DNA of 64,000 nt, taken from the NCBI RefSeq assembly GCF_018130215.1, contig NZ_JAFCKQ010000003.1:62001-126000 (forward strand). The letters run 5' to 3'. Shown piece after piece: positions 39,004 through 48,187 of this stretch (its first letter is position 1; each line of letters begins with the position of its first letter). A program made the translations under genes and the position numbers. The notes under the pieces are model-generated. The model did no database searches and was not told where the DNA came from. It saw only the letters and a list, made by a program, of their open reading frames with translations. The DNA is from Bradyrhizobium jicamae. GTDB lineage: Bacteria; Pseudomonadota; Alphaproteobacteria; Rhizobiales; Xanthobacteraceae.

Positions 39004-40644
39004 ATGGAGAGACGCCCCGGCGCCCTCGGAGCGGACGATGAGCGCGGCGCCCCCCGCTCATCCCGCATGGTCGAGCTCGGCAGCAGGACTGGCGCGCCCA
39101 CCGGGCCAATTGTCCTGTCCGCGGAGCAGATCTCGAAGTCCTTTGCAGGCGTGCGGGCGCTCACCAACGTCGATTTCGACCTGCGCCACGGCGAAGTGCA
39201 CGCTTTGATGGGCGAGAACGGCGCCGGCAAGAGCACCCTGATGAAGATTCTCGCCGGCGTGCACACGAGCTATGGCGGGACCGTCCAGGTCGAGGGCCGC
39301 GCGGCGTCGTTCGCCGGCGTGCGCGACGCCGAGGAGGCGGGAGTTGCGATCATTCATCAGGAGCTCAATCTCGTCCCCGAGCTGAGCGTCGCCGACAATA
39401 TCTTCCTCGGCCGCGAGCCCCGCATCGCCGGCGTGCTGATCGATCGGCGGCGCATGGTCGAGACGGCCGGGCGGATCTTGCAGCGCCTCGGCGTCAGGAT
39501 CGCGCCCGAAGGGCGGGTCGCCGATTTGCGCGTCGGCGAACAGCAACTGGTGGAGATCGCCAAGGCGTTGTCGCTGGACGCACGCATCCTCATCATGGAC
39601 GAGCCGACATCGGCATTGTCAGCTTCGGAATGCCGGACGTTGTTCAAGATCGTGCGCCAGCTGACGGCCGAAGGCGTCGCGATCATCTACACATCGCACC
39701 GGATCGAGGAGGTCCTCGGTCTCGCCGATCGCGTGACCGTGTTGCGCGATGGCAGGCGGGTTGTGACGGCTCCGATCGGCGAATTGTCGCATGGGGCGAT
39801 CATCTCGGCGATGGTTGGCCGCGAGATGGCGGCAAGCGAACGGGGCGCGGCAGCATCGGACGGCGCGGTCGTGCTCTCGGTGCGTAACCTGACACTCGAC
39901 ACATCAGGCCCGCACGGCTGGCGGCGGACCCTTCACGGCATCGACTTTCAGCTCCGTCGCGGCGAAATCCTCGGCATCGGCGGCCTGCTTGGCGCCGGCC
40001 GGACCGAGATCCTGGAATCGATCTTCGGGGTTGCGCGCGGCTGGCGAGGCGGCGAGATCAAGATCGACGGCGAGAGCGCCGAGATCAACTCGGCGGCCGA
40101 CGCCTATCGCCTTGGCCTTGCGCTGGTCAGCGAGGATCGCAAGGAGCGCGGCCTGCATCTTGCGGCCTCGATCTGCGACAACATTGCATTGCCGTCGATT
40201 GGCGCCATGTCGCAGTTCGGCCTGCGCGCCTTCGCCAGAGAGCGTGTGCTGGCCGCCGAGATGGTTGGCCGCCTCTCCGTCCGCTGCACGGGCATCGGCC
40301 AGGCGGCGGCAACGCTCTCCGGCGGCAATCAGCAGAAAGTCGTGATCGGCAAATGGCTTGCGACCGAGCCGCGCATCCTGCTGCTCGATGAGCCGACCCG
40401 CGGCATCGATGTCGGCGCCAAGCAGGAGATCTACCAGTTGATCTTCGATCTCGCCGGGCAAGGCCTCGGCATCATCGTGGTGACGTCGGAATTGCCCGAG
40501 CTTCTGCTGCTGTCCGATCGTGTTCTGGTGATGTGCGAGGGACGACAGACCGGAATCCTGCAGCGCGAGGACGCAACGCAGGAGGCGGTGATGCGCCTTG
40601 CGGCGCCGGGCATGGCCGCGCGGTCGAGGGGAACACGGTCATGA
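39004..40644 (+). CDS. sugar ABC transporter ATP-binding protein (two ATPase domains)
   Basis: Energises a monosaccharide importer. The first domain has Walker A GENGAGKSTLMKIL, signature LRVGEQQLVEI and Walker B IMDEPTSAL; the second has GLLGAGRTEIL, LSGGNQQKVV and LLDEPTRGID, the tandem form of RbsA/XylG. The second Walker A lacks the usual lysine (GRT), as in other family members. Start at 39004 follows GGGGAGGA; earlier starts at 38950 and 38965 are possible. It overlaps the permease gene by 4 bases (ATGA). Confidence 0.94.
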   Translation: MERRPGALGADDERGAPRSSRMVELGSRTGAPTGPIVLSAEQISKSFAGVRALTNVDFDLRHGEVHALMGENGAGKSTLMKILAGVHTSYGGTVQVEGRAASFAGVRDAEEAGVAIIHQELNLVPELSVADNIFLGREPRIAGVLIDRRRMVETAGRILQRLGVRIAPEGRVADLRVGEQQLVEIAKALSLDARILIMDEPTSALSASECRTLFKIVRQLTAEGVAIIYTSHRIEEVLGLADRVTVLRDGRRVVTAPIGELSHGAIISAMVGREMAASERGAAASDGAVVLSVRNLTLDTSGPHGWRRTLHGIDFQLRRGEILGIGGLLGAGRTEILESIFGVARGWRGGEIKIDGESAEINSAADAYRLGLALVSEDRKERGLHLAASICDNIALPSIGAMSQFGLRAFARERVLAAEMVGRLSVRCTGIGQAAATLSGGNQQKVVIGKWLATEPRILLLDEPTRGIDVGAKQEIYQLIFDLAGQGLGIIVVTSELPELLLLSDRVLVMCEGRQTGILQREDATQEAVMRLAAPGMAARSRGTRS

Positions 40645-41975
40645 ACGTGCTGCGGCTGCTTTCGCGGACCAAGCTCTATTGGGGGCTGCTGATCATCTGC
40701 CTGATCGGCGCGCTCACCTCTCCGCATACGTCCGCCGGCCACAACATCTTTCTGTCCTACGCGAACCTGACCGACGTCCTGCGCCAGGTCTCGATCACCG
40801 GACTGGTGGCGACCGGCATGACCATGGTCATCCTGCTCGGCGGCATCGATTTGTCGGTGGGCTCCGTGATGGGTTTTGCGACGGTGATTTGTGCGATGTT
40901 GCTGACCAAGCCGGGCTGGACCGCGGCGTCCGCGATGGGCGTGCCGGCCGCGACAATGGTCGGCGGCGCAGCCGTGGCGCTGGCGGCACGCTTCATCCTG
41001 ATCGGCCTGGCGCGCGGCAACGATGTCGGCGCGGGACGGCGCCGCGAGATCACGCTGCCGCCCTGGCGAAGCGTGGGAGTTCCTTCACTGCTCGGCCTTG
41101 TCGCCGCGATCGCGATCGCTTGGTGGACCGTGGGCCAGGTGACGACCAGGTTCGGCGTTCTCGGTGTGCTGCTGGTCGCGCCGAGCCTGGCGCTGCTGCT
41201 CGGCGGCATCAACGGACTTCTGATCGTGGCCGGACGGTTGCAGCCCTTCATCGCCACGCTCGCCATGATGGTGAGCGCGCTCGGCATCTCCCGGCTCACC
41301 GCGGGGCAGGACAATGCCGTCGTCCCTGTCTACACCGGCACCAATGCCACCGAAGCGTTCGAGCTGCTTCGTTCGATGCTGTGGGGCGTCCTTCCGGTGC
41401 CGAGTGTTTTCTTCCTGGCGGCGATCATCCTGTTCGGTGCGATCCTGCGCTTCACGGCCTTTGGCCGTTACGCCTATGCGATCGGCGGCAACATCGAGGC
41501 CGCCAGGCTTTCAGGCATCAAGGTCGCGCAGGTCCAGCTGACGGCCTATCTGCTCTCCGGATTGCTGGCGGGCATCGCCGGCGTGTTGTTCGTCGCCCAG
41601 TACCGGCAGGGCAAGCCCGACGCCGGCGCAGGCCTCGAACTCGACGCGATCGCCGCCGTCGTCATCGGCGGCACCAGCCTGATGGGTGGCCGGGGTGGGC
41701 TCGCCGGCACCTTCGTCGGCGTCCTGATCTTCGGCCTCTTGTCCGACATCCTGCAACTCCAGAACATCGATTCCAACGTCCAGCTCCTGATGAAGGGATT
41801 GATCATCGTCGGCACGGTCCTGGTGCAGGAACAGAATCTCGGCCAGCTCTTCGCGCGATGGCGGCTCAGCCGATCGCCGCAGGCGAGTGCCGATCCGAAA
41901 ACAGCCGAAACCGATCGGCTGCCAAGCGCTGCCAAGGCGCAATTTGCAAGGGAGGATTTCGATGAAGCGTCGTGA
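40641..41975 (+). CDS. sugar ABC transporter permease (RbsC/XylH type)
   Basis: A 444-residue inner-membrane permease with about ten hydrophobic segments. GMTMVILLGGIDLSVGSVM and LLGGINGLLIVAGRLQPFI are typical of the family. It is longer than the common ~330-residue RbsC, because an extra loop and helices follow the third helix region (LARGNDVGAGRRREITLPP), as in XylH-type permeases. The start overlaps the ATPase gene by ATGA, and its end overlaps the binding-protein gene by 14 bases. Confidence 0.93.
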   Translation: MNVLRLLSRTKLYWGLLIICLIGALTSPHTSAGHNIFLSYANLTDVLRQVSITGLVATGMTMVILLGGIDLSVGSVMGFATVICAMLLTKPGWTAASAMGVPAATMVGGAAVALAARFILIGLARGNDVGAGRRREITLPPWRSVGVPSLLGLVAAIAIAWWTVGQVTTRFGVLGVLLVAPSLALLLGGINGLLIVAGRLQPFIATLAMMVSALGISRLTAGQDNAVVPVYTGTNATEAFELLRSMLWGVLPVPSVFFLAAIILFGAILRFTAFGRYAYAIGGNIEAARLSGIKVAQVQLTAYLLSGLLAGIAGVLFVAQYRQGKPDAGAGLELDAIAAVVIGGTSLMGGRGGLAGTFVGVLIFGLLSDILQLQNIDSNVQLLMKGLIIVGTVLVQEQNLGQLFARWRLSRSPQASADPKTAETDRLPSAAKAQFAREDFDEAS

Positions 41976-42936
41976 ATTCCTGAAATTGTCGACCACCATT
42001 GCTGGTGCCGCGATGACCGTCTACATGCCGGCGAACTGGACGCCTGCCAGGGCCGCCGCCAAGTGGAAGGTCGGCTTCAGCCAGTGCACCACGCTGGAGC
42101 CGTGGCGCGTCCAGTTCAACAAGGACATCCAGGCCGAGGCCAAGAACCAGCCGGACGTCGACCTCGTGATCACCGACGGCCAGGACAAGACCGAAAAGCA
42201 GGTCGCCGATTGCGAGAACCTGATCGTGCAGCAGGTCAACGTCCTCCTGATCTCCCCGAAGGAGTCGGCCGGGTTGACCGGCGTCGTAGAGAAGGCGATC
42301 GACGCCAAGATTCCGGTCATCGTGCTGGACCGCAACGTCGATACTAAGCGGATCACGCAATTCATCGGCGGCGACAACGTCGCGATCGGTCGCGCCGCCG
42401 GCGAATACGCAGTGAAGCTGCTCGGCGGTCCGGGCAAGGCCGCCGGCAACGTCGTCGAGATCTGGGGCGGCATGGGTACCCAGCCGGCGCATGACCGGCA
42501 CGACGGCTTCCATGCCTTCACCGACAAGGAGCCCGGCATCAAGAATCTGCTCAACAACCAGTCCGGTGACTGGAAGCAGGACAAGGCCTACAACATCATG
42601 ACCACGGCGCTTCGCAACAACGAGAAGATCGATCTGGTCTACGGCCACAACGATCCGATGGCTTATGGCGCCTATCTCGCAGCCAAGGACGCCGGCCGTG
42701 ACAAGGACATCAAGTTCATCCTCGGCATCGACGGCCTGCCTGATGAAGGCGTGACCTGGGTCAGCAAGGGGCAGCTCACGGCGACGTTCCTCTATGCGAC
42801 GCCCGGCGCCGAGGGCCTGCGACAGGCCGTCAAGCTCCTGAGGGGCGAGAAGCTGCAACCGGTCATAACCCTGCCGACGATGCTGATCACGAAGGACAAT
42901 GCTCCCGACATCCTGAAGAAGAACGGGCTGCTTTGA
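41962..42936 (+). CDS. sugar ABC transporter substrate-binding protein (RbsB/YtfQ type), Tat-type leader
   Basis: A 324-residue periplasmic protein with GGGAGG 6 bases before its ATG. The leader MKRREFLKLSTTIAGAAMTV carries a twin-arginine motif. The mature part has the periplasmic binding fold typical of ribose/galactofuranose-like sugars: VGFSQCTTLEPWRVQFNKDI then ITDGQDKTEKQVADCENLIV, and later VLDRNVD and VYGHNDPMAYGAY. The ligand is unknown. It is followed by a strong hairpin, probably raising its level relative to the other subunits. Confidence 0.93.
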   Translation: MKRREFLKLSTTIAGAAMTVYMPANWTPARAAAKWKVGFSQCTTLEPWRVQFNKDIQAEAKNQPDVDLVITDGQDKTEKQVADCENLIVQQVNVLLISPKESAGLTGVVEKAIDAKIPVIVLDRNVDTKRITQFIGGDNVAIGRAAGEYAVKLLGGPGKAAGNVVEIWGGMGTQPAHDRHDGFHAFTDKEPGIKNLLNNQSGDWKQDKAYNIMTTALRNNEKIDLVYGHNDPMAYGAYLAAKDAGRDKDIKFILGIDGLPDEGVTWVSKGQLTATFLYATPGAEGLRQAVKLLRGEKLQPVITLPTMLITKDNAPDILKKNGLL

Positions 42937-42970
42937 TCCGCTCGCGTTCACGGCAAACCAACAGCCGACG

Positions 42971-43000
42971 GGGTCTGGTTCGATCAATCGAACCAGACCC
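42971..43000 (+). other. long intercistronic hairpin after the binding-protein gene
   Basis: GGGTCTGGTTCGAT and ATCGAACCAGACCC form a perfect 14-bp inverted repeat around only 2 bases. There is no T-run. The position, between a highly expressed type of gene and the DUF1349 gene, suits a 3'-end protecting hairpin or a partial terminator. Confidence 0.7.
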
Positions 43001-43027
43001 TGCGTCGTGCTTCCTGCCGAGGTCAGC

Positions 43028-43621
43028 ATGAACAATCCGATCTTCGCCAGACGCGATGGCGTGTGGTTGAACGAGCCCGAACAATGGTCCGCGCAGGGCG
43101 ACAGCCTTCAGATCGTCACCGACAGCGCCACCGATTTCTGGCGCGAGACGCATTACGGATTCGTCCGGGACAGCGGACATTTCCTGGGCTTTCCGACCAC
43201 CGAGGCCTTCACCGCCGAGCTGCGCGTGCAGGGCGACTTCCGCGAGCTCTACGATCAGGCCGGCCTCATGGTGCGCATCGACGCACGGCGCTGGGTCAAG
43301 GCCGGGATCGAATTCTCGGATGGTCGCGCCATGCTCGGCAGCGTTCTCACCGACGGGCGATCGGACTGGGCGACCGCGCATTACGGGCATGACGCGAGCG
43401 ACTTCCGCCTGCGCGCCACCGTCGCGAACGGCGTGCTTCGCTTGCAGGCCTCAGCCGATGGCAAGCTCTGGCCGCTGATGCGGCTGGCGTCATTCCCCAA
43501 GGCGAACTCCTACCTCGTGGGGCCCATGGCCTGCACGCCCGAGCGGGCCGGACTCAAGGTGATCTTCTCGGCGTTCCGCCTGACGCCGCCGCTCGGCAAG
43601 GATCTGCACGATCTGGGTTGA
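43028..43621 (+). CDS. DUF1349 domain-containing protein
   Basis: A 197-residue protein with a concanavalin-like jelly-roll fold of the DUF1349 family: ETHYGFVRDSGHFLGF, then YDQAGLMVRIDARRWVKAGI and GHDASDFRLRATVANGVLRL. No signal peptide, so cytosolic. Fungal and bacterial relatives are described as enolase regulators or sugar-binding proteins, but the function is unknown. It ends the GntR/ABC cassette and may handle the imported sugar. Confidence 0.85.
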   Translation: MNNPIFARRDGVWLNEPEQWSAQGDSLQIVTDSATDFWRETHYGFVRDSGHFLGFPTTEAFTAELRVQGDFRELYDQAGLMVRIDARRWVKAGIEFSDGRAMLGSVLTDGRSDWATAHYGHDASDFRLRATVANGVLRLQASADGKLWPLMRLASFPKANSYLVGPMACTPERAGLKVIFSAFRLTPPLGKDLHDLG

Positions 43622-43726
43622 GATGCGCGCCTCGCTGCGAGGGATGCAAGGCTTTGCAACCCGTCATTGCGCTCGCGATGACGAGGATAGCCGTCGTCCT
43701 GACCTCAGCGGCGCCTTCGCCCGATC

Positions 43727-44650
43727 CTAACCCGCGATCCGCTCCATCACGTCCCGCACCAACCCCTCGAGAAGGTCGAGCTTGTATCCGGTCATCGGCA
43801 GTGGTCTAGCACCTGACGTCGCAAGCCTCGCGGCCTGGGCGATGGTCTCCGCACTGGCGGGCTGCCCCTCCAGCGCCGCCTCGCATGTCGTCAGCCGCAG
43901 CGGCACCGGCGCGATGCCGCCTGCGCTGATATGGACCTGCCGGAAGGTGCTGCCCGACATCACCGCCCGCGCGCAGATTTCCACCAGCGGCCATTCCGCA
44001 TGGGTACGGCTGATGGCGCGCTTGTAGAGTGCACGCTCGCCGGCGAGCGGGGCAGGGAGCTCGATCCGCTCGATCCTCTCGCTTGATGCAAGCAGATTGT
44101 CGGCCGCCCCATTGCTGCCGTCGCCGAGCAGGTCGCGGATCGACATTCCGCGGCGTTGGTCCGTCGCGACCGTTGCATCATAGGCCAGCAGCGCCATCGC
44201 CATCGTCGACGGATGCGGCGCCACGCAAGGGCCGAGATCGAACGCGACGTGATAGAGGTGATTGCCCGGTCGCGCAGGGCAGTCGGCGCCGCCTTTCTTG
44301 AGGCAGGCGATCTGCGGGTTGCGGAAATACCAGCAGCGCGAACGCTGTGCGAGATTGCCGCCGAGCGTCGCCAGATGCCGGATTTGCGGGGTGGCGAGGC
44401 CCTGCGCGGCGGCGGCGATGCCGGGATAGGCCTCTGCGATGCGGGCATCGGACGCGATCGCCGCGATTGCGGTCAAGGCGCCGATGCGCCCCGAACCATC
44501 CGCACTCCACGCGATCCCGATCGTGTCGGGACCGGCGGTGAGATCGACGATCGGGCCGCACGACACGCCGCTGCGGCGGCGTTCCGAAAGATCGGTGCCG
44601 GCGGCGCGGAATTCCGGCACGGTGATTGCGGCTGCGGTTGCGGCGCTCAT
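43727..44650 (-). CDS. molybdenum hydroxylase FAD-binding subunit with extra cysteine motif
   Basis: A 307-residue medium subunit that carries electrons from the molybdenum site to an acceptor. TLGGNLAQRSRC opens the FAD-binding motif and the C-terminal domain (VHISAGGIAPVPLR) is present. Unlike simple CoxM proteins it has RCWYFRNPQIACLKKGG followed by ADC and later LGPCVAPHPS, four cysteines in the pattern known from 4-hydroxybenzoyl-CoA reductase and PaoB, which bind an extra 4Fe-4S cluster. Its start overlaps the large-subunit gene by 4 bases. Confidence 0.9.
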   Translation of the reverse strand: MSAATAAAITVPEFRAAGTDLSERRRSGVSCGPIVDLTAGPDTIGIAWSADGSGRIGALTAIAAIASDARIAEAYPGIAAAAQGLATPQIRHLATLGGNLAQRSRCWYFRNPQIACLKKGGADCPARPGNHLYHVAFDLGPCVAPHPSTMAMALLAYDATVATDQRRGMSIRDLLGDGSNGAADNLLASSERIERIELPAPLAGERALYKRAISRTHAEWPLVEICARAVMSGSTFRQVHISAGGIAPVPLRLTTCEAALEGQPASAETIAQAARLATSGARPLPMTGYKLDLLEGLVRDVMERIAG

Positions 44651-47328
44651 GCGGCGGCCCTCCCTTTCAGTGCGGCGACGATACGGTCAGGCCGGATCGG
44701 AATCTCGGTCAGGCGGACGCCGATCGCATCGTGAATCGCATTCGCTACCGCAGGCGACGTCGGCACCGTCGCCACCTCGCCGATGCCGACGCTGTTGCCG
44801 AGTACATGGTCGAAGCCGGCTTCGTCGAAATGCACATCGATGTCGGGCGTGTCGGCGATCCCCGGGATGCGATAATCCTCCATCCCGGCGGTGAGGACGT
44901 CGCCGTTCCGTGGATCGAGCTCGCGTGCCTCATAGAGCGCATAGCCGAGGCCCTGGATCACCGCGCCGCAAGCCTGGCTGTGCGCCAGCGCGGGCGCCGC
45001 GACCTTTCCGACCGCGATGCCGGTATGCACGTTGAGCACGCGCACATGGCCGAGCCAGGTGTCGACCTCGACCTCGATCACCTGCACCGAGCTCGGGACG
45101 CCGGCGCCGACCACGATGTTGGAGAAGCGGCGCATCATCCAGCCGAAGATGATGCCGATGAAGCCCGCGTCGCGCAGCGGCGAGCGGATGCCCGGTGTGG
45201 TGTTCCTGCCGTCCTCGCCGCGGGTCTCCGTCACCGCGATATCGGGCGAGCGCGCGATCAGTTCGCGCCATGGCGCGTTGGAGCCGGGCGCGGGCTTTCG
45301 CGTGGCCTGTTCGAGGATCGCGGCCTTCAGCTTTGCGATCGCCTGCAGTGTCGGCGGCAACACCGAGGCGGTGACGCGGCTGCCGCCGGACCCGGGACCT
45401 TCGGGCAGTGACGAGTCGCCGATGCGCACCTCGATGTCGGCGGGTTCGAGATCGAACTCGCGCGCGACGGTGTCGGCAATCACGCTGCGCGTGCCGGTGC
45501 CGATGTCCTGAGTCGCGGTGCTTGCGATGATGCGGCCGCCCCTGACCGCCACTTCGACCTTCACCTTGGGCTGCCAGAGATAGAGCCAGTAGCCGGTCGC
45601 GACCCCGACGCCGCGGCGATAGCGGCCGCTTTGCGCCGGTTTCCGATTGCGCCAGACGTCGAGCCCGGACGCCCAGTCATAGAGCCGCTGGCGGTTGGGA
45701 TCCGGATCCCAGCGCTTGCGCAAGGCGATCGGGTCGACATTGAGCCGCAGCGCGGCCTCGTCGATCGCCTGCTCGACGGCAAACGCCATCGGCGGTCCGC
45801 CGGGGCCGCGGAAGGCGGCGCCGGGCGGCAGGTTGCTGATGACGTCGAAATCCGCAAGTTCCTTCGCCTCGGCCGGATAGATCAGCCGTGCGAGGCCCGC
45901 GATCGTCGAGTTGGTCGCAGCACCGGTATCGGCATGCGCGGTGACGGAGAGCGCCTTCAGGCCGCCCTGCTCGGACGAGAGCAGCGCGATCTTCACCTCG
46001 GCCGCGGGCCGATAGCCGGCGACGGAGAGCTCCTCGTGCCGGTCATAGGCGACCCGCACCGGCGCGCTCGCCGCGCGCGCCAGCTCGATCGCGGCAATTG
46101 TCTCCGTGCCGAGGCTTGCCTTCGAGCCGAAGCCGCCGCCGACATGATCGGCGATCACGCGGACCTTGTCGTGATCGAGCTTGAAGCGCTTTGCGATCTG
46201 CTCCTTCAGATGAAACACCCATTGCGACGAGGCGTGCACGGTCAGCCGGTCGCCGTCGAAACGCGCCACCGCGGCATGCGGCTCGAGACAGGCATGCTGC
46301 TGCGTTCCGGTGCGGAAGGTTCCCTCGATCAACAGCCTGTTGTTGGCCTGGCGCGCCTCGTTGACCCAGCTGCGGGCCTTGCCGGCGCGCTTGGAGAAGG
46401 CCGCGGTCGGCCCGCGAACGTTCTGCTTCCACGGCGCCGGGCCGCCGCCGGCTTCCGAGACGTTGCCTGCGCGCTTGCGGTTCGTCTTGTCGAACACGAC
46501 GGGCGCGTCACCCTTTCGGCCGGCGTCGAGCCCGATCACCGCGGGGAGGCGTTCGCTGGTCAGCCTGATCGCTGCGAGCGCGGCAAGCGCGGTCTTGCGG
46601 TCCATGGCCGCGACTGCCGCGATAGGTTCGCCGACATAGCGCACGATGCGGTCGTCACCGAGCAACGACACCGCGGCGACACCGGACAGCGCGCGCGCCG
46701 GGGCCAGATCGAGCACGGTGATACGCGCATGCGGCTCGTGCGAGCGCAGGATCACGCCTTCGAGCTGGCCGTCATGCCTGATGTCGACGGTGTACTTCGC
46801 CGCGCCCGTCACCTTGTCGCGGGCCTCGATGCGCGGCGTGACGACGTTGTCGCCGTCGAACCGGCCGGCGCAGGCATCCGCCACCGCACGGAATATCCCG
46901 TCATAGGCGCCGCAGCGGCAGAGATGGCCCGACAGCGCCGCGCCTATCTCCTCGCGTGAGGGTACCGCCGTTCCCCTGGTTGCGCGCCAGCGGTCGCAGA
47001 ACGCGACGGCTTCCACGATGAAGCCGGGCGTGCAGAAGCCACACTGCAGGGCGTCATTCGCCATGAATGCCTTCTGCACCGGATGCAGCCTGGCCGCGCC
47101 GACGCCCTCCACCGTCGTCACCGACCTGCCCGCAGCCGCGCGCGCCGGCATCAGGCAGCTTGCGACCGGCGCGCCGTCGACGAGCACCGTGCAGGCGCCG
47201 CACACGCCGCCGCCGCAGACGAGCTTGGTGCCGGTGAGCTTGAGCTGATCGCGGACGACGTCGACGAGCAGCGCGTCGGGGTCGTCGGGCAGGGATTCGA
47301 TGCGGCCGTTGATGATCATCGTACTCAT
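44647..47328 (-). CDS. fused 2Fe-2S plus molybdopterin-binding subunit of a molybdenum hydroxylase
   Basis: An 893-residue chain joining what are usually two proteins. Residues 1-150 are a CoxS-like domain with GGGVCGACTVLVDG, CGFCTPG and HLCRCGAYDGI (two 2Fe-2S clusters). A linker follows, then the large subunit from about 160 with GGGFGSKASLGTET and FRGPGGPPMAF and the C-terminal catalytic glutamate in GIGEVATVPTSPAVANA. The substrate is unknown; aldehydes and N-heterocycles are usual. It shares a TAATG overlap with the TetR gene and ATGA with the FAD subunit. Confidence 0.92.
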   Translation of the reverse strand: MSTMIINGRIESLPDDPDALLVDVVRDQLKLTGTKLVCGGGVCGACTVLVDGAPVASCLMPARAAAGRSVTTVEGVGAARLHPVQKAFMANDALQCGFCTPGFIVEAVAFCDRWRATRGTAVPSREEIGAALSGHLCRCGAYDGIFRAVADACAGRFDGDNVVTPRIEARDKVTGAAKYTVDIRHDGQLEGVILRSHEPHARITVLDLAPARALSGVAAVSLLGDDRIVRYVGEPIAAVAAMDRKTALAALAAIRLTSERLPAVIGLDAGRKGDAPVVFDKTNRKRAGNVSEAGGGPAPWKQNVRGPTAAFSKRAGKARSWVNEARQANNRLLIEGTFRTGTQQHACLEPHAAVARFDGDRLTVHASSQWVFHLKEQIAKRFKLDHDKVRVIADHVGGGFGSKASLGTETIAAIELARAASAPVRVAYDRHEELSVAGYRPAAEVKIALLSSEQGGLKALSVTAHADTGAATNSTIAGLARLIYPAEAKELADFDVISNLPPGAAFRGPGGPPMAFAVEQAIDEAALRLNVDPIALRKRWDPDPNRQRLYDWASGLDVWRNRKPAQSGRYRRGVGVATGYWLYLWQPKVKVEVAVRGGRIIASTATQDIGTGTRSVIADTVAREFDLEPADIEVRIGDSSLPEGPGSGGSRVTASVLPPTLQAIAKLKAAILEQATRKPAPGSNAPWRELIARSPDIAVTETRGEDGRNTTPGIRSPLRDAGFIGIIFGWMMRRFSNIVVGAGVPSSVQVIEVEVDTWLGHVRVLNVHTGIAVGKVAAPALAHSQACGAVIQGLGYALYEARELDPRNGDVLTAGMEDYRIPGIADTPDIDVHFDEAGFDHVLGNSVGIGEVATVPTSPAVANAIHDAIGVRLTEIPIRPDRIVAALKGRAAA

Positions 47329-47987
47329 TAACGTGCTCCAGCTCTGCTGCGTGATGGTTTGGCCTTGGTCGCCGCCCTGGCTGCGGGCGGCTTCTGCGAT
47401 TTCGGTACGGCGCCGGCACAGAGCGTCCGCACCATCATCGTCATGTCCTTGAGAAATGCGTCCGCTGGCTGCATCGCAGGATGCTGGGACTTCGATCCGT
47501 GCACCGCCATTTCGACGAGCCGCGCGAATTCGGCCGGCGACAGGCCCTGCGGCAGAGCGAGATTCAGCCTGCGCGCGGTCCGCTCGACCGTCGCGACCAG
47601 CCGCTCCGCATAGCGTGCCGCATAGGTCTGGTAGAGGTCGCGCGCATGCACGAGGTGCTCGGAATACAGCTCCTCGATGTGCGGTGAGCCGTCGAAGGAC
47701 GCGATCATGGTCTTCATCCGTGCGTTCATGCCGGAGGCAAGGATGTCGGCGAGGTCTCCGCCGGCCTGTTCGGTCGCGGCGACGGCGGCATCCTCGGCCG
47801 CGATCGCGGACTCATGCACGCGTTCGATCACCGCGCGGAACAGCGCTTCCTTGGATTCGAAATGATGATAGAGCGCCTGCCGCGTCAGGTTGGCAGCTTC
47901 GGCGACCTGCTCGATCGATGAGCGGCGAAAGCCGTGACGGCGGAACACCAGCATGGTGGCATCGAGAATGCGGGTCTTCGGTCCCAT
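47328..47987 (-). CDS. TetR/AcrR family regulator, first gene of the molybdenum hydroxylase operon
   Basis: A 219-residue repressor. The N-terminal HTH (ATMLVFRRHGFRRSSIEQVA then EAANLTRQALYHHFESKEAL) is canonical and the C terminus is basic and alanine-rich. It overlaps the next gene by one base, so it is co-transcribed with the enzyme it likely controls. Paired TTTGTC/GACAAA-type palindromes overlap its start region, fitting autoregulation. Confidence 0.92.
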   Translation of the reverse strand: MGPKTRILDATMLVFRRHGFRRSSIEQVAEAANLTRQALYHHFESKEALFRAVIERVHESAIAAEDAAVAATEQAGGDLADILASGMNARMKTMIASFDGSPHIEELYSEHLVHARDLYQTYAARYAERLVATVERTARRLNLALPQGLSPAEFARLVEMAVHGSKSQHPAMQPADAFLKDMTMMVRTLCAGAVPKSQKPPAARAATKAKPSRSRAGAR

Positions 47988-48021
47988 TTGTCGATTTTGA
48001 CAAAATGGGAAGAATTGTCAA
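47987..48021. promoter_or_regulatory. putative TetR operators
   Basis: Two overlapping inverted repeats: TTTGTC-N6-GACAAA at 47987-48004 and TTGACAA-N11-TTGTCAA at 47997-48021. They touch the TetR start codon. This block could hold one or two regulator dimers. Confidence 0.6.
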
Positions 48022-48187
48022 ATCGCGATTTGGTGAGGGCGCGGTGCCCCGTGGCGCCGATCACGGTCTCGGGAGCTCCGCGGCCCGGACGCTCGTGTGA
48101 GCGACATCACGGATGACCCTGCTCCGCCTGCCTATGGTTCGGTCATGCACGGTTGAACCCGCGCACGGATCTTCTGAGGACGCGAAC

